Of a stretch of 62,846 nucleotides of DNA, positions 26,454-34,900 are shown in pieces (within the stretch, counting starts at the first letter, position 1; each line of letters opens with the position of its first letter). The position numbers and the translations under genes are program-made. Below the pieces are notes generated by a model. It searched no databases. It was not told the DNA's origin and saw nothing but the letters and a program-made list of their open reading frames with translations. This DNA is from Gemmatimonadaceae bacterium (GTDB lineage: Bacteria > Gemmatimonadota > Gemmatimonadetes > Gemmatimonadales > Gemmatimonadaceae): the NCBI GenBank assembly GCA_013361935.1, contig JABFXC010000029.1, forward strand, positions 1-62,846, read 5' to 3'.

Positions 26454-27956
26454 TCAGAAGGTCAGGTTCGGAACCGCGGCCGGCGTCGCGCGGTCGAGGT
26501 TGTCGCCGACGCCGAGCATGCCGAAGTAGTTGTAGCCCCAGCAGCGCGCCGTGTTGTCGAGCAGCACGCCGCAGGTGAAGTTGCGCCCCGAGCGGATGCT
26601 CTTGAACTGCAGCGTGCTGATCGCCGTCGGAGCGGCGCGGTCGATGGTCGTCCCGTCCCCGAGCTGGCCGTTGCTGTTCGAGCCCCAGCAGTACGCGGTG
26701 CCCGTGGAGATGATGCCGCAGGTGTGCGTGCTCCCGGCGGTGATCGAGATCAGCTTGACGTTCGAGGGAAGCTTGAGCGGGATGCGCGAGCACTTCACCG
26801 TGCCGCGGCACAGCTCCGTCGTCGCGATGCCGAGCTGGCCGTTATCGTTCCAGCCCCAGCAGTACATCTTGTTCGACGCGTTCTGGTTGGTGAGGAGCGC
26901 GCAGGTGTGCGAGGAGCCGACGTCGATCTGCGCGAAGGAGTTGCCGCCCGAGACCGCGACGGGAGTCGTCACGCGGTCCGTGGCGTTGCCGCCCGTCCCG
27001 TTGCCGACCTGCCCGGTGCTGTTCGCGCCCCAGCAGTACGCGTAGCCGGTCACGTCCTGCAGCGCGCAGGTGTGGGTGTTGCCGGCGCGGATCACCGTGA
27101 AGGTGTTGTTGCCGGCGACCACGACGGGCTGCAGCTGCCGCACCGCCGGCGAGCCGTCGCCGAGCTGGCCGAGCGAGTCCGCGCCCCAGCAGTACGCGAC
27201 GCCCGTGCTGGTGAGCGCGCAGCTGTGCGTGTAGCCGACGTCGATCGAGCTGAAGGCGAGCCCGCCGAGCACCGCGGTCGGAACCGCGCGGTCGGTGGTC
27301 GTGCCGTCACCGAGCTGGCCGCTCTCGTTCTTCCCCCAGCAGTAGGCCGCGCCCGTGTCGGTGAGCGCGCAGGAGTGCCCGATCCCCGTCGCCACCTGGG
27401 TGAAGTTGATCCCCGTCCCGATCCGCGTCGGGCTGTAGCGATGCGTCCGCGTCCCGTCGCCGATCGTGCCGTTGCCGTTGTATCCCCAGCAGTAGAGCGA
27501 CGCGGCCGCGTCGATCGCGCAGGTGTGCAGTCCGCCGGCGACGACGCCGGTGAGCACCGTGCCGAGCGCCGAGATGCCGGGGCTGACGACGATGTTCATC
27601 CGCTTCTGGACGATCTTCCCGCTGGCCGTCGTCGCGCGCACCACCACCACGCTCACGCCCTCGTCGGCGAAGGCATGGTGCACCTTCGATCCGCGAGCGA
27701 CCGAGCCGTCGGCGAAGTGCCACTCGACCTGGTCGACGGACTCGCGGCTGACCACGGTCGCCTCGAGCTCAGTCTGGAACTCGGCGATCACCGCGCGCGG
27801 CCAGGTGCTGACGTTCAGAGATCCGTCGCCTTCGACGGGAGCCGCGATGGACGTCCCCGACTGGGTCGGGGCGGTCAGCGCCGATGAGTCGACGCAGGCC
27901 ATGAAGGCGAGCGTCGAGAGCAGCGCGGTCCAGCGGAGCGTTCGGGGGGCGGACAT
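26454..27956 (-). CDS. secreted RCC1-repeat protein with PKD-like domain
   Basis: A 500-residue exported protein. The ATG at 27956 (MSAPRTLRW) has GAGGA about 8 bp upstream; longer starts are unlikely. The signal ends LAFMAC, possibly a lipobox. Residues about 50-130 look like a PKD/Ig-like domain (VEWHFADGSVARG). At least seven RCC1 blades follow, each with the pattern CALxxxGxAYCWGxNxxGQLGDG and two cysteines. RCC1 propellers bind partners; bacterial secreted forms are common in Gemmatimonadota-like genomes but their roles are unknown. The lipobox suggests surface display. It converges with htpX. Confidence 0.85.
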   Translation of the reverse strand: MSAPRTLRWTALLSTLAFMACVDSSALTAPTQSGTSIAAPVEGDGSLNVSTWPRAVIAEFQTELEATVVSRESVDQVEWHFADGSVARGSKVHHAFADEGVSVVVVRATTASGKIVQKRMNIVVSPGISALGTVLTGVVAGGLHTCAIDAAASLYCWGYNGNGTIGDGTRTHRYSPTRIGTGINFTQVATGIGHSCALTDTGAAYCWGKNESGQLGDGTTTDRAVPTAVLGGLAFSSIDVGYTHSCALTSTGVAYCWGADSLGQLGDGSPAVRQLQPVVVAGNNTFTVIRAGNTHTCALQDVTGYAYCWGANSTGQVGNGTGGNATDRVTTPVAVSGGNSFAQIDVGSSHTCALLTNQNASNKMYCWGWNDNGQLGIATTELCRGTVKCSRIPLKLPSNVKLISITAGSTHTCGIISTGTAYCWGSNSNGQLGDGTTIDRAAPTAISTLQFKSIRSGRNFTCGVLLDNTARCWGYNYFGMLGVGDNLDRATPAAVPNLTF

Positions 27957-28306
27957 GGGGGGTATCCTCGTCGTGCTGTTGGCGGAGAGCATCGTCGCAG
28001 ACCGCCCAGTATTTTGACAGGCCAAGGATCAGCCTGGTCATGAGATTCGCCTAATGACGATCGCATCGGGTTCGTGCAACCGCCTCCAGTGGCAAGAGCG
28101 ATACCAGCGGCCTGAACCACTGTAAATCGTTGATAAACAACGATATGGGAGCAAACTATACGGCAACGTGCCGTGGCAGGCCGCAACTTGCGAGGCAGAT
28201 CACACTCGGCGGGACTGTCCACGACGGAATCACCGTCGAGAAATTCGACAGTTAGCGGACGACGTTTTTTTTGGGATGCCGGCGGAACCGGCGGGGGAGC
28301 GGCGAG
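27957..28306. other. AT-richer intergenic region with several dyads
   Basis: No convincing ORF. It holds three short dyads: ATCGTTG-ATAAA-CAACGAT (28126-28144), ACGGCA-ACG-TGCCGT (about 28158-28172) and CGACGG-AATCA-CCGTCG (28222-28238), plus a run of eight T at about 28265. TATAGT on the minus strand near 28155 could be a -10 for the RCC1 gene. The first dyad is a possible operator. Confidence 0.45.
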
Positions 28307-28657
28307 TCAGCCGTTCAGGCGATGGAAGACCGCGTCCTCGACCACCCGCCCATCGCGCAGGTGCTCGACGACGATGCGCTCGAGAAGCTCGGGAGTGACC
28401 CCGGCGTACCAGATCCCCTCGGGGTAGACCACCACGATCGGTCCCCCGATGCAGACGCCGAGGCAGGGGGTCTCGCCGCGCTTGACGCGCTTCGGCCCGA
28501 AGAGGAGTCGCTCGCGCTGGAGGAGCCGGGCGAGGTGCGCGTACAACTCGCGTCCACCATGTCCGGGCGAGCAATATCCCCCCGTGCAGACGAGCACGTG
28601 GCGGGCGTACGGCTCCATGAGGCCGCGCATGCGCGCGGCGGTCGGCGGAGTCTCCAT
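28307..28657 (-). CDS. thioredoxin-like 2Fe-2S ferredoxin
   Basis: A 116-residue protein. Cysteines in HVLVCTGGYCSPGHGG and TPCLGVCIGGPIVVV match the 2Fe-2S thioredoxin-like ferredoxins related to the NuoE cluster domain. The tail (YPEGIWYAGVTPELLERIV) is typical. It carries electrons in the cytoplasm; the partner is unknown. The ATG at 28657 is preceded by GGAG at about 12 bp. A paralogue lies at 30750-31067. It is divergent from the DNA methyltransferase gene, 36 bp away. Confidence 0.85.
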   Translation of the reverse strand: METPPTAARMRGLMEPYARHVLVCTGGYCSPGHGGRELYAHLARLLQRERLLFGPKRVKRGETPCLGVCIGGPIVVVYPEGIWYAGVTPELLERIVVEHLRDGRVVEDAVFHRLNG

Positions 28658-28693
28658 CGGCGGTAAGCTAACTCCGGGTAGAGAAGCGGCAGC

Positions 28694-29557
28694 GTGATCG
28701 ACATTCACTTCGGCGACAACCTCGACGTCATCCGCCGCTTCCCCGATGGAAGCTTCGACCTCATCTACATCGATCCGCCGTTCAACACCGGGCGGCGGCA
28801 GAAGCGCACGCAGCTCCGCACGGTGCGCGACGACGCGGGGGACCGCGTCGGCTGGTCGGAGAAGCGCTACCGGACAACGCGGCTCGCCACGCGTTGGTTC
28901 GCGGACCGCTTCGGCGACGACTACCTCGGCTTCCTCGAGCCGCGGCTCGAGGAGGCGCACCGGCTGCTCGCGCCGGCGGGGAGCTTCTTCCTCCACCTCG
29001 ACTTCCGCGAGGTGCACTACGCCAAGGTCGTCCTCGACTCGATCTTCGGCCGGGCGTCGTTCATGAACGAGATCATCTGGGCGTACGACTACGGCGCCCG
29101 CTCGCGGACGCGCTGGTCGCCGAAGCACGACAACATCCTGTGGTACGTGAAGGATCCGGCGCGCTACACCTTCAACCTCGACGCCGCCGACCGGATCCCG
29201 TACATGGCGCCGCGGCTGGTCGGCGCGGTGAAGGCGGCGCGCGGCAAGACCCCCACCGACACCTGGTGGCACACGATCGTCTCGCCTAACGGCCGCGAGA
29301 AGACGGGCTACCCGACGCAGAAGCCGCTCGGCGTGATCGAGCGGATCGTCGCCGTGCACTCCAACCCCGGCGACCGCCTCCTCGACTTCTTCGCCGGCAG
29401 CGGCACGCTCGGCGAGGCGGGGGCGCGGCTGGGGAGGGACGTGGTGCTCGTGGACTCGAGCGCAGAGGCGGTGCGGGTGATGCGAAAGCGGCTCCGCGAG
29501 TGGGAGCCGGTGGTGCACGGGAGGGGGCCAGGGGCCAGGCGGAAGGAACTGCGTTGA
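28694..29557 (+). CDS. solitary DNA methyltransferase (N4/N6 type, beta-class order)
   Basis: A 287-residue amino-methyltransferase. The catalytic motif DPPF (27-30, in IYIDPPFNTG) precedes the AdoMet motif FAGSGT (233-238, in LDFFAGSGTLGEAG), the order of beta-class enzymes. It modifies adenine N6 or cytosine N4 in DNA. No restriction gene is adjacent, so it is an orphan; the target sequence cannot be read from the protein. The start is a GTG at 28694. The last twelve residues (GRGPGARRKELR) and the stop are encoded by palindrome A copy 3. One GCCTAACG octamer is read as Pro-Asn-Gly. Confidence 0.88.
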   Translation: MIDIHFGDNLDVIRRFPDGSFDLIYIDPPFNTGRRQKRTQLRTVRDDAGDRVGWSEKRYRTTRLATRWFADRFGDDYLGFLEPRLEEAHRLLAPAGSFFLHLDFREVHYAKVVLDSIFGRASFMNEIIWAYDYGARSRTRWSPKHDNILWYVKDPARYTFNLDAADRIPYMAPRLVGAVKAARGKTPTDTWWHTIVSPNGREKTGYPTQKPLGVIERIVAVHSNPGDRLLDFFAGSGTLGEAGARLGRDVVLVDSSAEAVRVMRKRLREWEPVVHGRGPGARRKELR

Positions 29558-29604
29558 CTGCCGTTGCCGCCGTGCCTGACGCCTGTCCCCTGGCCCCTAC
29601 CCCC
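29521..29604. repeat. intergenic palindrome, family A copy 3
   Basis: Overlaps the 3' end of the methyltransferase gene and contains the stop codons of both converging genes (TGA at 29555 on plus, TAG at 29597-29599 on minus). Left arm GGGCCAGGGGCCAGGCGGAA, right arm CCTGACGCCTGTCCCCTGGC, centre GCGTTGACTGCCGTTG. Confidence 0.8.
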
Positions 29605-30784
29605 TGAAGAGCGCCAGCACGATCTCCCCGACGATCAGCACGACGATCGCCAGCTCCAGCGCCTCGGAGCGCGCGGCCTGGGCTTCGTCGTTGAGCATCG
29701 CGTAGGTCTCGCGGATGATCGAGAGCTTGCGGTCGATCCCCGCGCGCCAGGTGCGGCCGCGGAAGATCTCGAGGGCGGCGGCGTAGATGCGCGCCAGATA
29801 GACGTCGTCGGTCACCTTGAGCGCATTCTCCACCCGCTCGACGATCTCCGTCGAGTCGGCGACGGTCTGCTGCAGCTTGCCGAGGACGTGGCGCATCCGC
29901 CGGTTGAGCAGCCAGCGGAATCCGGTGCGCGCCGCCTCCACGCGGTCGTACATCCGCGGCAGCTCGGCGTCGAGCAGCGCGTCGTAGAAGCGCAGCTCGA
30001 GGAGCTGCGCGTTCGCGAACTCGAGGATGTAGTGGACGTCGGTCTCCTCCTCGGGTCCGGGATCGACGACGAGCGCGTTGTCCCAGGTGAGGATGGCGAG
30101 ATCGTCGGCGTAGTAGGAGAAGCGGTGCGGGAGCAGCTCGCGCCGCGCGTCGGCGGAGAGCGTCCGTTCCTCCTTCAGCAGCAGCGGCACGACGTCGGCG
30201 TCGCCCAACGTTCCCGGGGCGACCGGCGCGCCGCTCGCGTCGCGCATGCTCGCCACGCGGTAGACGGTGTAGTCCTCGGTGACGTCGGCGACGCGCAGCC
30301 GCTCGACCACGGGCGCGAGCTGGCCGAGCAGCCGCTGGAGCGCCGCATCGAAGAGCGCGGTCGTCTCGGGACGCGTGTCCATCCGCCGCCCGAACTCGAC
30401 GAAGTCCTCCCAGGCGAGCTCGCCGTCCGTCGTCACGCGCATCCGCAGCGAGACGACGCCGAAGTCGAACAGCCGCGCCGAGAGCTCGGCGGAATACTCG
30501 ACGCCGTCCAGCGCGAGGCGCTCGGCGCCGAGCGGGACGGTGATCGGCGGGTTAGGGATGTGGATCGCCTGCCCTTCGCGACGCTCGGGGCGCGCGCGCG
30601 CGGGCATCCGCGCGGCGAGCAGCGTCGACGCCTCGCCGAGCGCGATCCCGTAGCCGACGTCGTGCACACGGTAGAGCGTCGCCGCGCCGCGCACCCGCGG
30701 GCGCACGCGATCGCCGGAGGGCGCGCGTGTCGACGCGGCCCGCGGCTCCTCAGTCGATCTTGTTGTCTCCGGGTGGAGCGACAT
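29597..30784 (-). CDS. RMD1/DUF155 family protein
   Basis: A 395-residue protein. Family segments include HRFSYYADDLAILTWDNALV, HYILEFANAQLLELRFYDAL and VTDDVYLARIYAAALEIFRG. One membrane helix closes the chain (LELAIVVLIVGEIVLALF), so it is a tail-anchored membrane protein with a large cytosolic domain. Yeast relatives act in mitochondrial translation and sporulation; the bacterial role is unknown. The start at 30784 overlaps the upstream ferredoxin by 35 bp; a later start before the conserved VHDVGYGIA segment is possible. The stop lies in palindrome A. Confidence 0.82.
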   Translation of the reverse strand: MSLHPETTRSTEEPRAASTRAPSGDRVRPRVRGAATLYRVHDVGYGIALGEASTLLAARMPARARPERREGQAIHIPNPPITVPLGAERLALDGVEYSAELSARLFDFGVVSLRMRVTTDGELAWEDFVEFGRRMDTRPETTALFDAALQRLLGQLAPVVERLRVADVTEDYTVYRVASMRDASGAPVAPGTLGDADVVPLLLKEERTLSADARRELLPHRFSYYADDLAILTWDNALVVDPGPEEETDVHYILEFANAQLLELRFYDALLDAELPRMYDRVEAARTGFRWLLNRRMRHVLGKLQQTVADSTEIVERVENALKVTDDVYLARIYAAALEIFRGRTWRAGIDRKLSIIRETYAMLNDEAQAARSEALELAIVVLIVGEIVLALFRG

Positions 30785-31067
30785 AGCGATACCGGTCGAC
30801 GACCTTGCCTCCGACGAGGTGCTCGCGGACGATCCGCTCGCCGCCGTCCTCGTCGACCTTGCCGTACCAGACGTCCTGCGGGTAGACCACGACCATCGGG
30901 CCGTGGCCGCACTGGTTCATGCACCCCGACTGATTGATGCGCACCGTGCCGCGGAGCCCCGCCTCGTGCGCGGCGCGCTTCATCGCCTGATGAACCTCCG
31001 GTCCTCCCTGCCACGAGCACGTCTTCCCACTCGTGCAGACGAAGACGTGGTGCTTGTATTGTCCCAT
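30750..31067 (-). CDS. 2Fe-2S ferredoxin, second paralogue
   Basis: A 105-residue thioredoxin-like ferredoxin: HVFVCTSGKTCSWQGG and NQSGCMNQCGHGPMVVVYP provide the cluster cysteines. It shares the tail pattern VVVYP-x-x-VWY...ERIVREHL with the gene at 28307. The ATG at 31067 has no clear ribosome site, but TATTCT lies 5 bp upstream, suggesting a leaderless message. It overlaps the RMD1 gene and is probably co-transcribed with it. Confidence 0.85.
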   Translation of the reverse strand: MGQYKHHVFVCTSGKTCSWQGGPEVHQAMKRAAHEAGLRGTVRINQSGCMNQCGHGPMVVVYPQDVWYGKVDEDGGERIVREHLVGGKVVDRYRYVAPPGDNKID

Positions 31068-31072
31068 CCCGA

Positions 31073-31078
31073 AGAATA
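31073..31078 (-). promoter_or_regulatory. possible -10 box for a leaderless transcript
   Basis: TATTCT on the minus strand, 5 bp before the ATG of the ferredoxin gene; no Shine-Dalgarno sequence is visible between them. Confidence 0.3.
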
Positions 31079-31121
31079 GGCCGCTCCTCCCGCCGGCGTC
31101 AGCACCCCACGTCACCGACAG

Positions 31122-31457
31122 ATGACCACACCCCTCGAAGCATTCGCGATCCTCGACATGCGCGTCGGCACGGTGCTCGCGGCGCTTCCCTTCCCCGAAG
31201 CCCGCAAGCCGGCGATCAAGCTCGTGATCGACTTCGGCGCGACGCTCGGCGTGAAGCGCTCGAGCGCGCAGCTCACCCGGCACTACACCCCGGAGCAGCT
31301 CGTGGGGCGCCAGGTGATCGCGGCGGTGAACCTCGGCGAGCGGCGGATCGCGGGATTCGTGAGCGAGGTGCTCGTCCTCGGCGCGTGCCCGGCTGAAGGG
31401 GACGTGATTCTGCTTTCCGCGGACGAGAGAGTGGAGAACGGGACGAAGATCGCGTGA
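31122..31457 (+). CDS. csaA: CsaA-type tRNA-binding domain protein
   Basis: A 111-residue protein with the EMAP/tRNA-binding OB fold: FAILDMRVGTVLAALPFPEARKP (cut), KLVIDFG, KRSSAQLT, and AAVNLGERRIAGFVSEVLVLG. The length and motifs match CsaA, a dimeric cytosolic tRNA-binding protein proposed to be a secretion chaperone. It is transcribed alone, divergent from the ferredoxin gene. Its stop is followed at once by a cluster of short repeats. Confidence 0.88.
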   Translation: MTTPLEAFAILDMRVGTVLAALPFPEARKPAIKLVIDFGATLGVKRSSAQLTRHYTPEQLVGRQVIAAVNLGERRIAGFVSEVLVLGACPAEGDVILLSADERVENGTKIA

Positions 31458-31458
31458 C

Positions 31459-31680
31459 TACCATGTGGCATGAGGCTAGTGTCATGACTGCTGGGGCATG
31501 AGCCATCAGGCAGACGGGCCATGGGGCATACCGGCCGGGAGGCAGAACGGCCACTGCCACATGGCAGTCCTGCCAAGTGCCTCGTGCCACCTGACGCTGA
31601 CACTAGCCTCGTGCCAGATGGCAGTCGGCACTAGCCTCGTGCCAAATGGCCTCACCACGGCCTCGTGCCACATGGCCGCG
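31459..31680. repeat. cluster of short direct and inverted repeats (CTCGTGCCA-N-ATGGC)
   Basis: Four plus-strand units of the type CCTCGTGCCANATGGC (31580-31594, 31607-31622, 31634-31650, 31661-31676), two preceded by CACTAG, and an inverted unit at 31460-31485 (CCATGTGGCATGAGGCTAGTG). More TGCCACATGGCAG-like pieces lie between. No ORF is credible. The repeats end about 45 bp before the rhodanese gene. Confidence 0.7.
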
Positions 31681-31692
31681 CCCCCCGCCCTG

Positions 31693-31698
31693 TATATT
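31693..31698 (+). promoter_or_regulatory. possible -10 box of the rhodanese operon
   Basis: TATATT in otherwise GC-rich DNA, 25 bp before the ATG at 31724, with GAGGA as ribosome site in between. No obvious -35 precedes it. Confidence 0.35.
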
Positions 31699-31723
31699 TC
31701 CTCCGTCCCCACTCGAGGATCCC

Positions 31724-32625
<902 letters not shown>

Positions 32626-32629
<4 letters not shown>

Positions 32630-33081
32630 GCGAGACCAAGCCGCCCTCGCGGGTGCAGGTGACGTGGGCCGGCGACCGGCGCTTCGACGCCGGTCGCCCC
32701 GGCGGCGCGACGCTGCGGCTGGACGGCAGCGGAGAGACCGGGCAGAGTCCGGTGGACGCGGTGCTCAGCGCGCTCGCCTCGTGCATCTCGATCGACGTCG
32801 TCGAGATCCTGGCGAAGCGCCGCACGCCGGTGCAGCGGCTCGCGATCGCGGTGAGCGGCGACCGCGCGGACACGACCCCGCGCCGCCTGACGGCAATCCA
32901 GCTCTCCTTCGCTCTCGACGGCGCGGGGATCGACCGCGACCAGGCGACGCGGGCGATCGACCTGTCGCTGAACAAGTACTGCTCCGTGCGCGATTCCCTG
33001 GCGGCCGACATCGTGATCAGCTGGAACCTCGTGCTCAACGGAGAGCCCGGCGCGCCGGGAGAGGCACGCAGCTCCGTCTGA
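32626..33081 (+). CDS. OsmC-family peroxiredoxin-like protein
   Basis: A 151-residue protein with the two OsmC cysteines: [14 protein letters not shown] and [11 protein letters not shown]. OsmC proteins reduce organic hydroperoxides or polysulfides as dimers. The YhfA-like branch, lacking the full Ohr signature, fits best. It is coupled to the rhodanese upstream and followed after 13 bp by a hybrid histidine kinase, which suggests a common transcript, possibly for sulfur or oxidative stress. Confidence 0.87.
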
Positions 33082-33094
33082 GACGGAGGCGTCG

Positions 33095-34708
33095 ATGAGC
33101 GAGCAGCTTCCGAACGACATCGAGCGGCTCCGCGAGCTTCTCCGCGACTACATCGCCGAGCGCGAGCACACGGAGGACATGCTCCGTGACAGCGAGGAGC
33201 GCTATCGCTCGCTCATCGAGCGCGCCTTCTATGGCATCTATCGCTCGAGCCTCGACGGGCGCTTCCTCGAGGTCAACCCGGCGCTCGTCCGGATGCTCGG
33301 CTACGACTCGATCGACGAGCTGCTGCGCGTCGACATCTTCCGCGACATCTACGTCGATCCGATGGACCGGGCCGGCTACATCGCGGCGGCGGAGCGCGGC
33401 GACCCGCTGCCGGACTGGGTGCAGACGCGCTGGTTCCGGAAGGATCGCATCCCGATCACGGTGCGGATCACGGTGCGGCCGCGCTACGATCGCCAGGGAC
33501 GGATCGAGTACTTCGAGGGGATCGTCGAGGACGTCACCGAGCGACAGCGTCAGGAGGAGATGCTCCGGCGCAGCGAGCGGATGGCGGGGCTCGGGACCAC
33601 CCTCGCCGGCGTCGCGCACGAGCTGAACAACCCGCTCACCGCGGTGATCGGCTTCGCGCAGATCCTGATGCGCGGCGCGCGCGACGACGACGAGCGGGTC
33701 GGCCTGGAGACGATCCACCGCGAGGCGACGCGCGCCGCGCGCATCGTGAAGGATCTGCTCACCTTCGCGCGGCGGCAGGATGGTGCGCGCAACGAGCACG
33801 TCGACCTGAACGCGATCGTCGAGTACATCCTCTCGACGCGGCGGTACGCGCTGGAGACGAACGGGGTGCGCTGCATCCTGCATCTCGACCCCGCGGCGCC
33901 GGCGGTCGCCGGCGATCCGTCGCAGCTCGAGCAGGTGCTGCTCAATCTTCTGGTCAACGCCGAGCACGCGCTCACCGAGGCGCTCGACGCGCCGGTGAGC
34001 GCGAACCCGGAGGGGACGCCGCGCGGCGCGATCGGCATCAGCACCGAGAGCGACGGGCAGATGGTGACGCTGCAGGTCTCCGACACCGGCTGCGGGATCG
34101 CCCCCGAGCATCTGTCGCGAATCTGGGATCCGTTCTGGACGACGAAGGTGGAGGGTGAGGGGACGGGACTCGGGCTGTCGGTGGTCCACGGGATCGTCAG
34201 CGCGCATGGGGGGACGATCGAGGTGACGAGCGACGTCGGCGGCGGGACGACGTTCATCGTCCGGCTGCCGGTGGCGCCCCCCGAGGAGAGCGGGAGGAAG
34301 CGCCGGCCGAGCGGCGCGAGCACCGCGGTGGCGGAGTCGGCGGAGACGCCGCTCGACATCCTCGTCATCGACGACGAGAGCTCGATCACGAGCTTCCTCT
34401 CGCACTACCTCGGCTCGCGGGGGCACGCGGTGCTCACCGCGCAGAGCGGGAGCGAGGCGCTGGCGCTGGCGCGGCAGAGCGACTTCGACGTCGTCGTCTG
34501 CGACCTGAGAATGCCGGGGATGGACGGGCTGGCGACGATGCGCGCCCTGCGCGGGATGCCGCGCGGGGAGCGGGCCCGCTACGTCCTCTCCACGGGGGCG
34601 AACATCAGCAACGCCATCAACGAGGCGGTCGATGCGTTAGGCATCGACGCGGTGGTTCCCAAGCCGTACGACATCGAGCAGCTGCGGCGCGCGGTCGAGC
34701 AGGCATAG
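33095..34708 (+). CDS. PAS hybrid sensor histidine kinase with C-terminal receiver
   Basis: A 537-residue soluble kinase: a short coiled coil (5-35), one PAS domain (35-150), HisKA with His175 (GVAHELNNPLTAVIGFAQ), HATPase (about 280-400; NAEHAL, DTGCGI, GTGLGLSV) and a receiver (about 422-537) with Asp470 in VCDLRMPGMDG. It shares architecture and core sequence with the kinase at 6781, but has a single sensor domain and no adjacent DNA-binding regulator. It lies at the end of the rhodanese-OsmC run. One GCCTAACG octamer (complement, 34635-34642) is read as Ala-Leu-Gly. Confidence 0.92.
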   Translation: MSEQLPNDIERLRELLRDYIAEREHTEDMLRDSEERYRSLIERAFYGIYRSSLDGRFLEVNPALVRMLGYDSIDELLRVDIFRDIYVDPMDRAGYIAAAERGDPLPDWVQTRWFRKDRIPITVRITVRPRYDRQGRIEYFEGIVEDVTERQRQEEMLRRSERMAGLGTTLAGVAHELNNPLTAVIGFAQILMRGARDDDERVGLETIHREATRAARIVKDLLTFARRQDGARNEHVDLNAIVEYILSTRRYALETNGVRCILHLDPAAPAVAGDPSQLEQVLLNLLVNAEHALTEALDAPVSANPEGTPRGAIGISTESDGQMVTLQVSDTGCGIAPEHLSRIWDPFWTTKVEGEGTGLGLSVVHGIVSAHGGTIEVTSDVGGGTTFIVRLPVAPPEESGRKRRPSGASTAVAESAETPLDILVIDDESSITSFLSHYLGSRGHAVLTAQSGSEALALARQSDFDVVVCDLRMPGMDGLATMRALRGMPRGERARYVLSTGANISNAINEAVDALGIDAVVPKPYDIEQLRRAVEQA

Positions 34709-34758
34709 GCGCACCACACGCGGCGGGCGTGACGCCCGTCGCACCGCGCGCGCCGCGC

Positions 34759-34785
34759 TCAAGTCCCGCCGCGCGCTGCCGATAA
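34759..34785 (+). promoter_or_regulatory. sigma-28 (FliA)-like promoter
   Basis: TCAAGTCC (34759-34766), 11 bp, GCCGATAA (34778-34785). This matches the sigma-28 consensus TAAAGTTT-N11-GCCGATAA fully in the -10 and spacing and in five of eight positions in the -35. It precedes the phosphatase-superfamily lipoprotein gene by 115 bp. Confidence 0.55.
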
Positions 34786-34900
34786 CCGTCTACAGCGCCG
34801 GACACGGGCGCGCCTCCCCGGCGCGCGATCCGGCGAGCGCGAGGCGAGGGGCCCGCGCCAGATCCGGTGGGTCCGGATTCGCTTCACCGCAGGACTTTCC

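Noticed and set aside
28172..28195. TGGCA...TTGC pair as a sigma-54 promoter
   Set aside because: The spacing between the GG and GC elements is not the required 10 bp in either reading.
28253..28290. Run of eight T near 28265 as a terminator
   Set aside because: On the plus strand no gene ends upstream of it, and on the minus strand the run reads as A after the ferredoxin stop, so it does not fit a Rho-independent terminator.
34709..34757. GC-rich hairpin after the hybrid kinase gene as a terminator
   Set aside because: A short GCGGGCG-TGA-CGCCCGT stem exists but has no T-tract; evidence is too weak to call.
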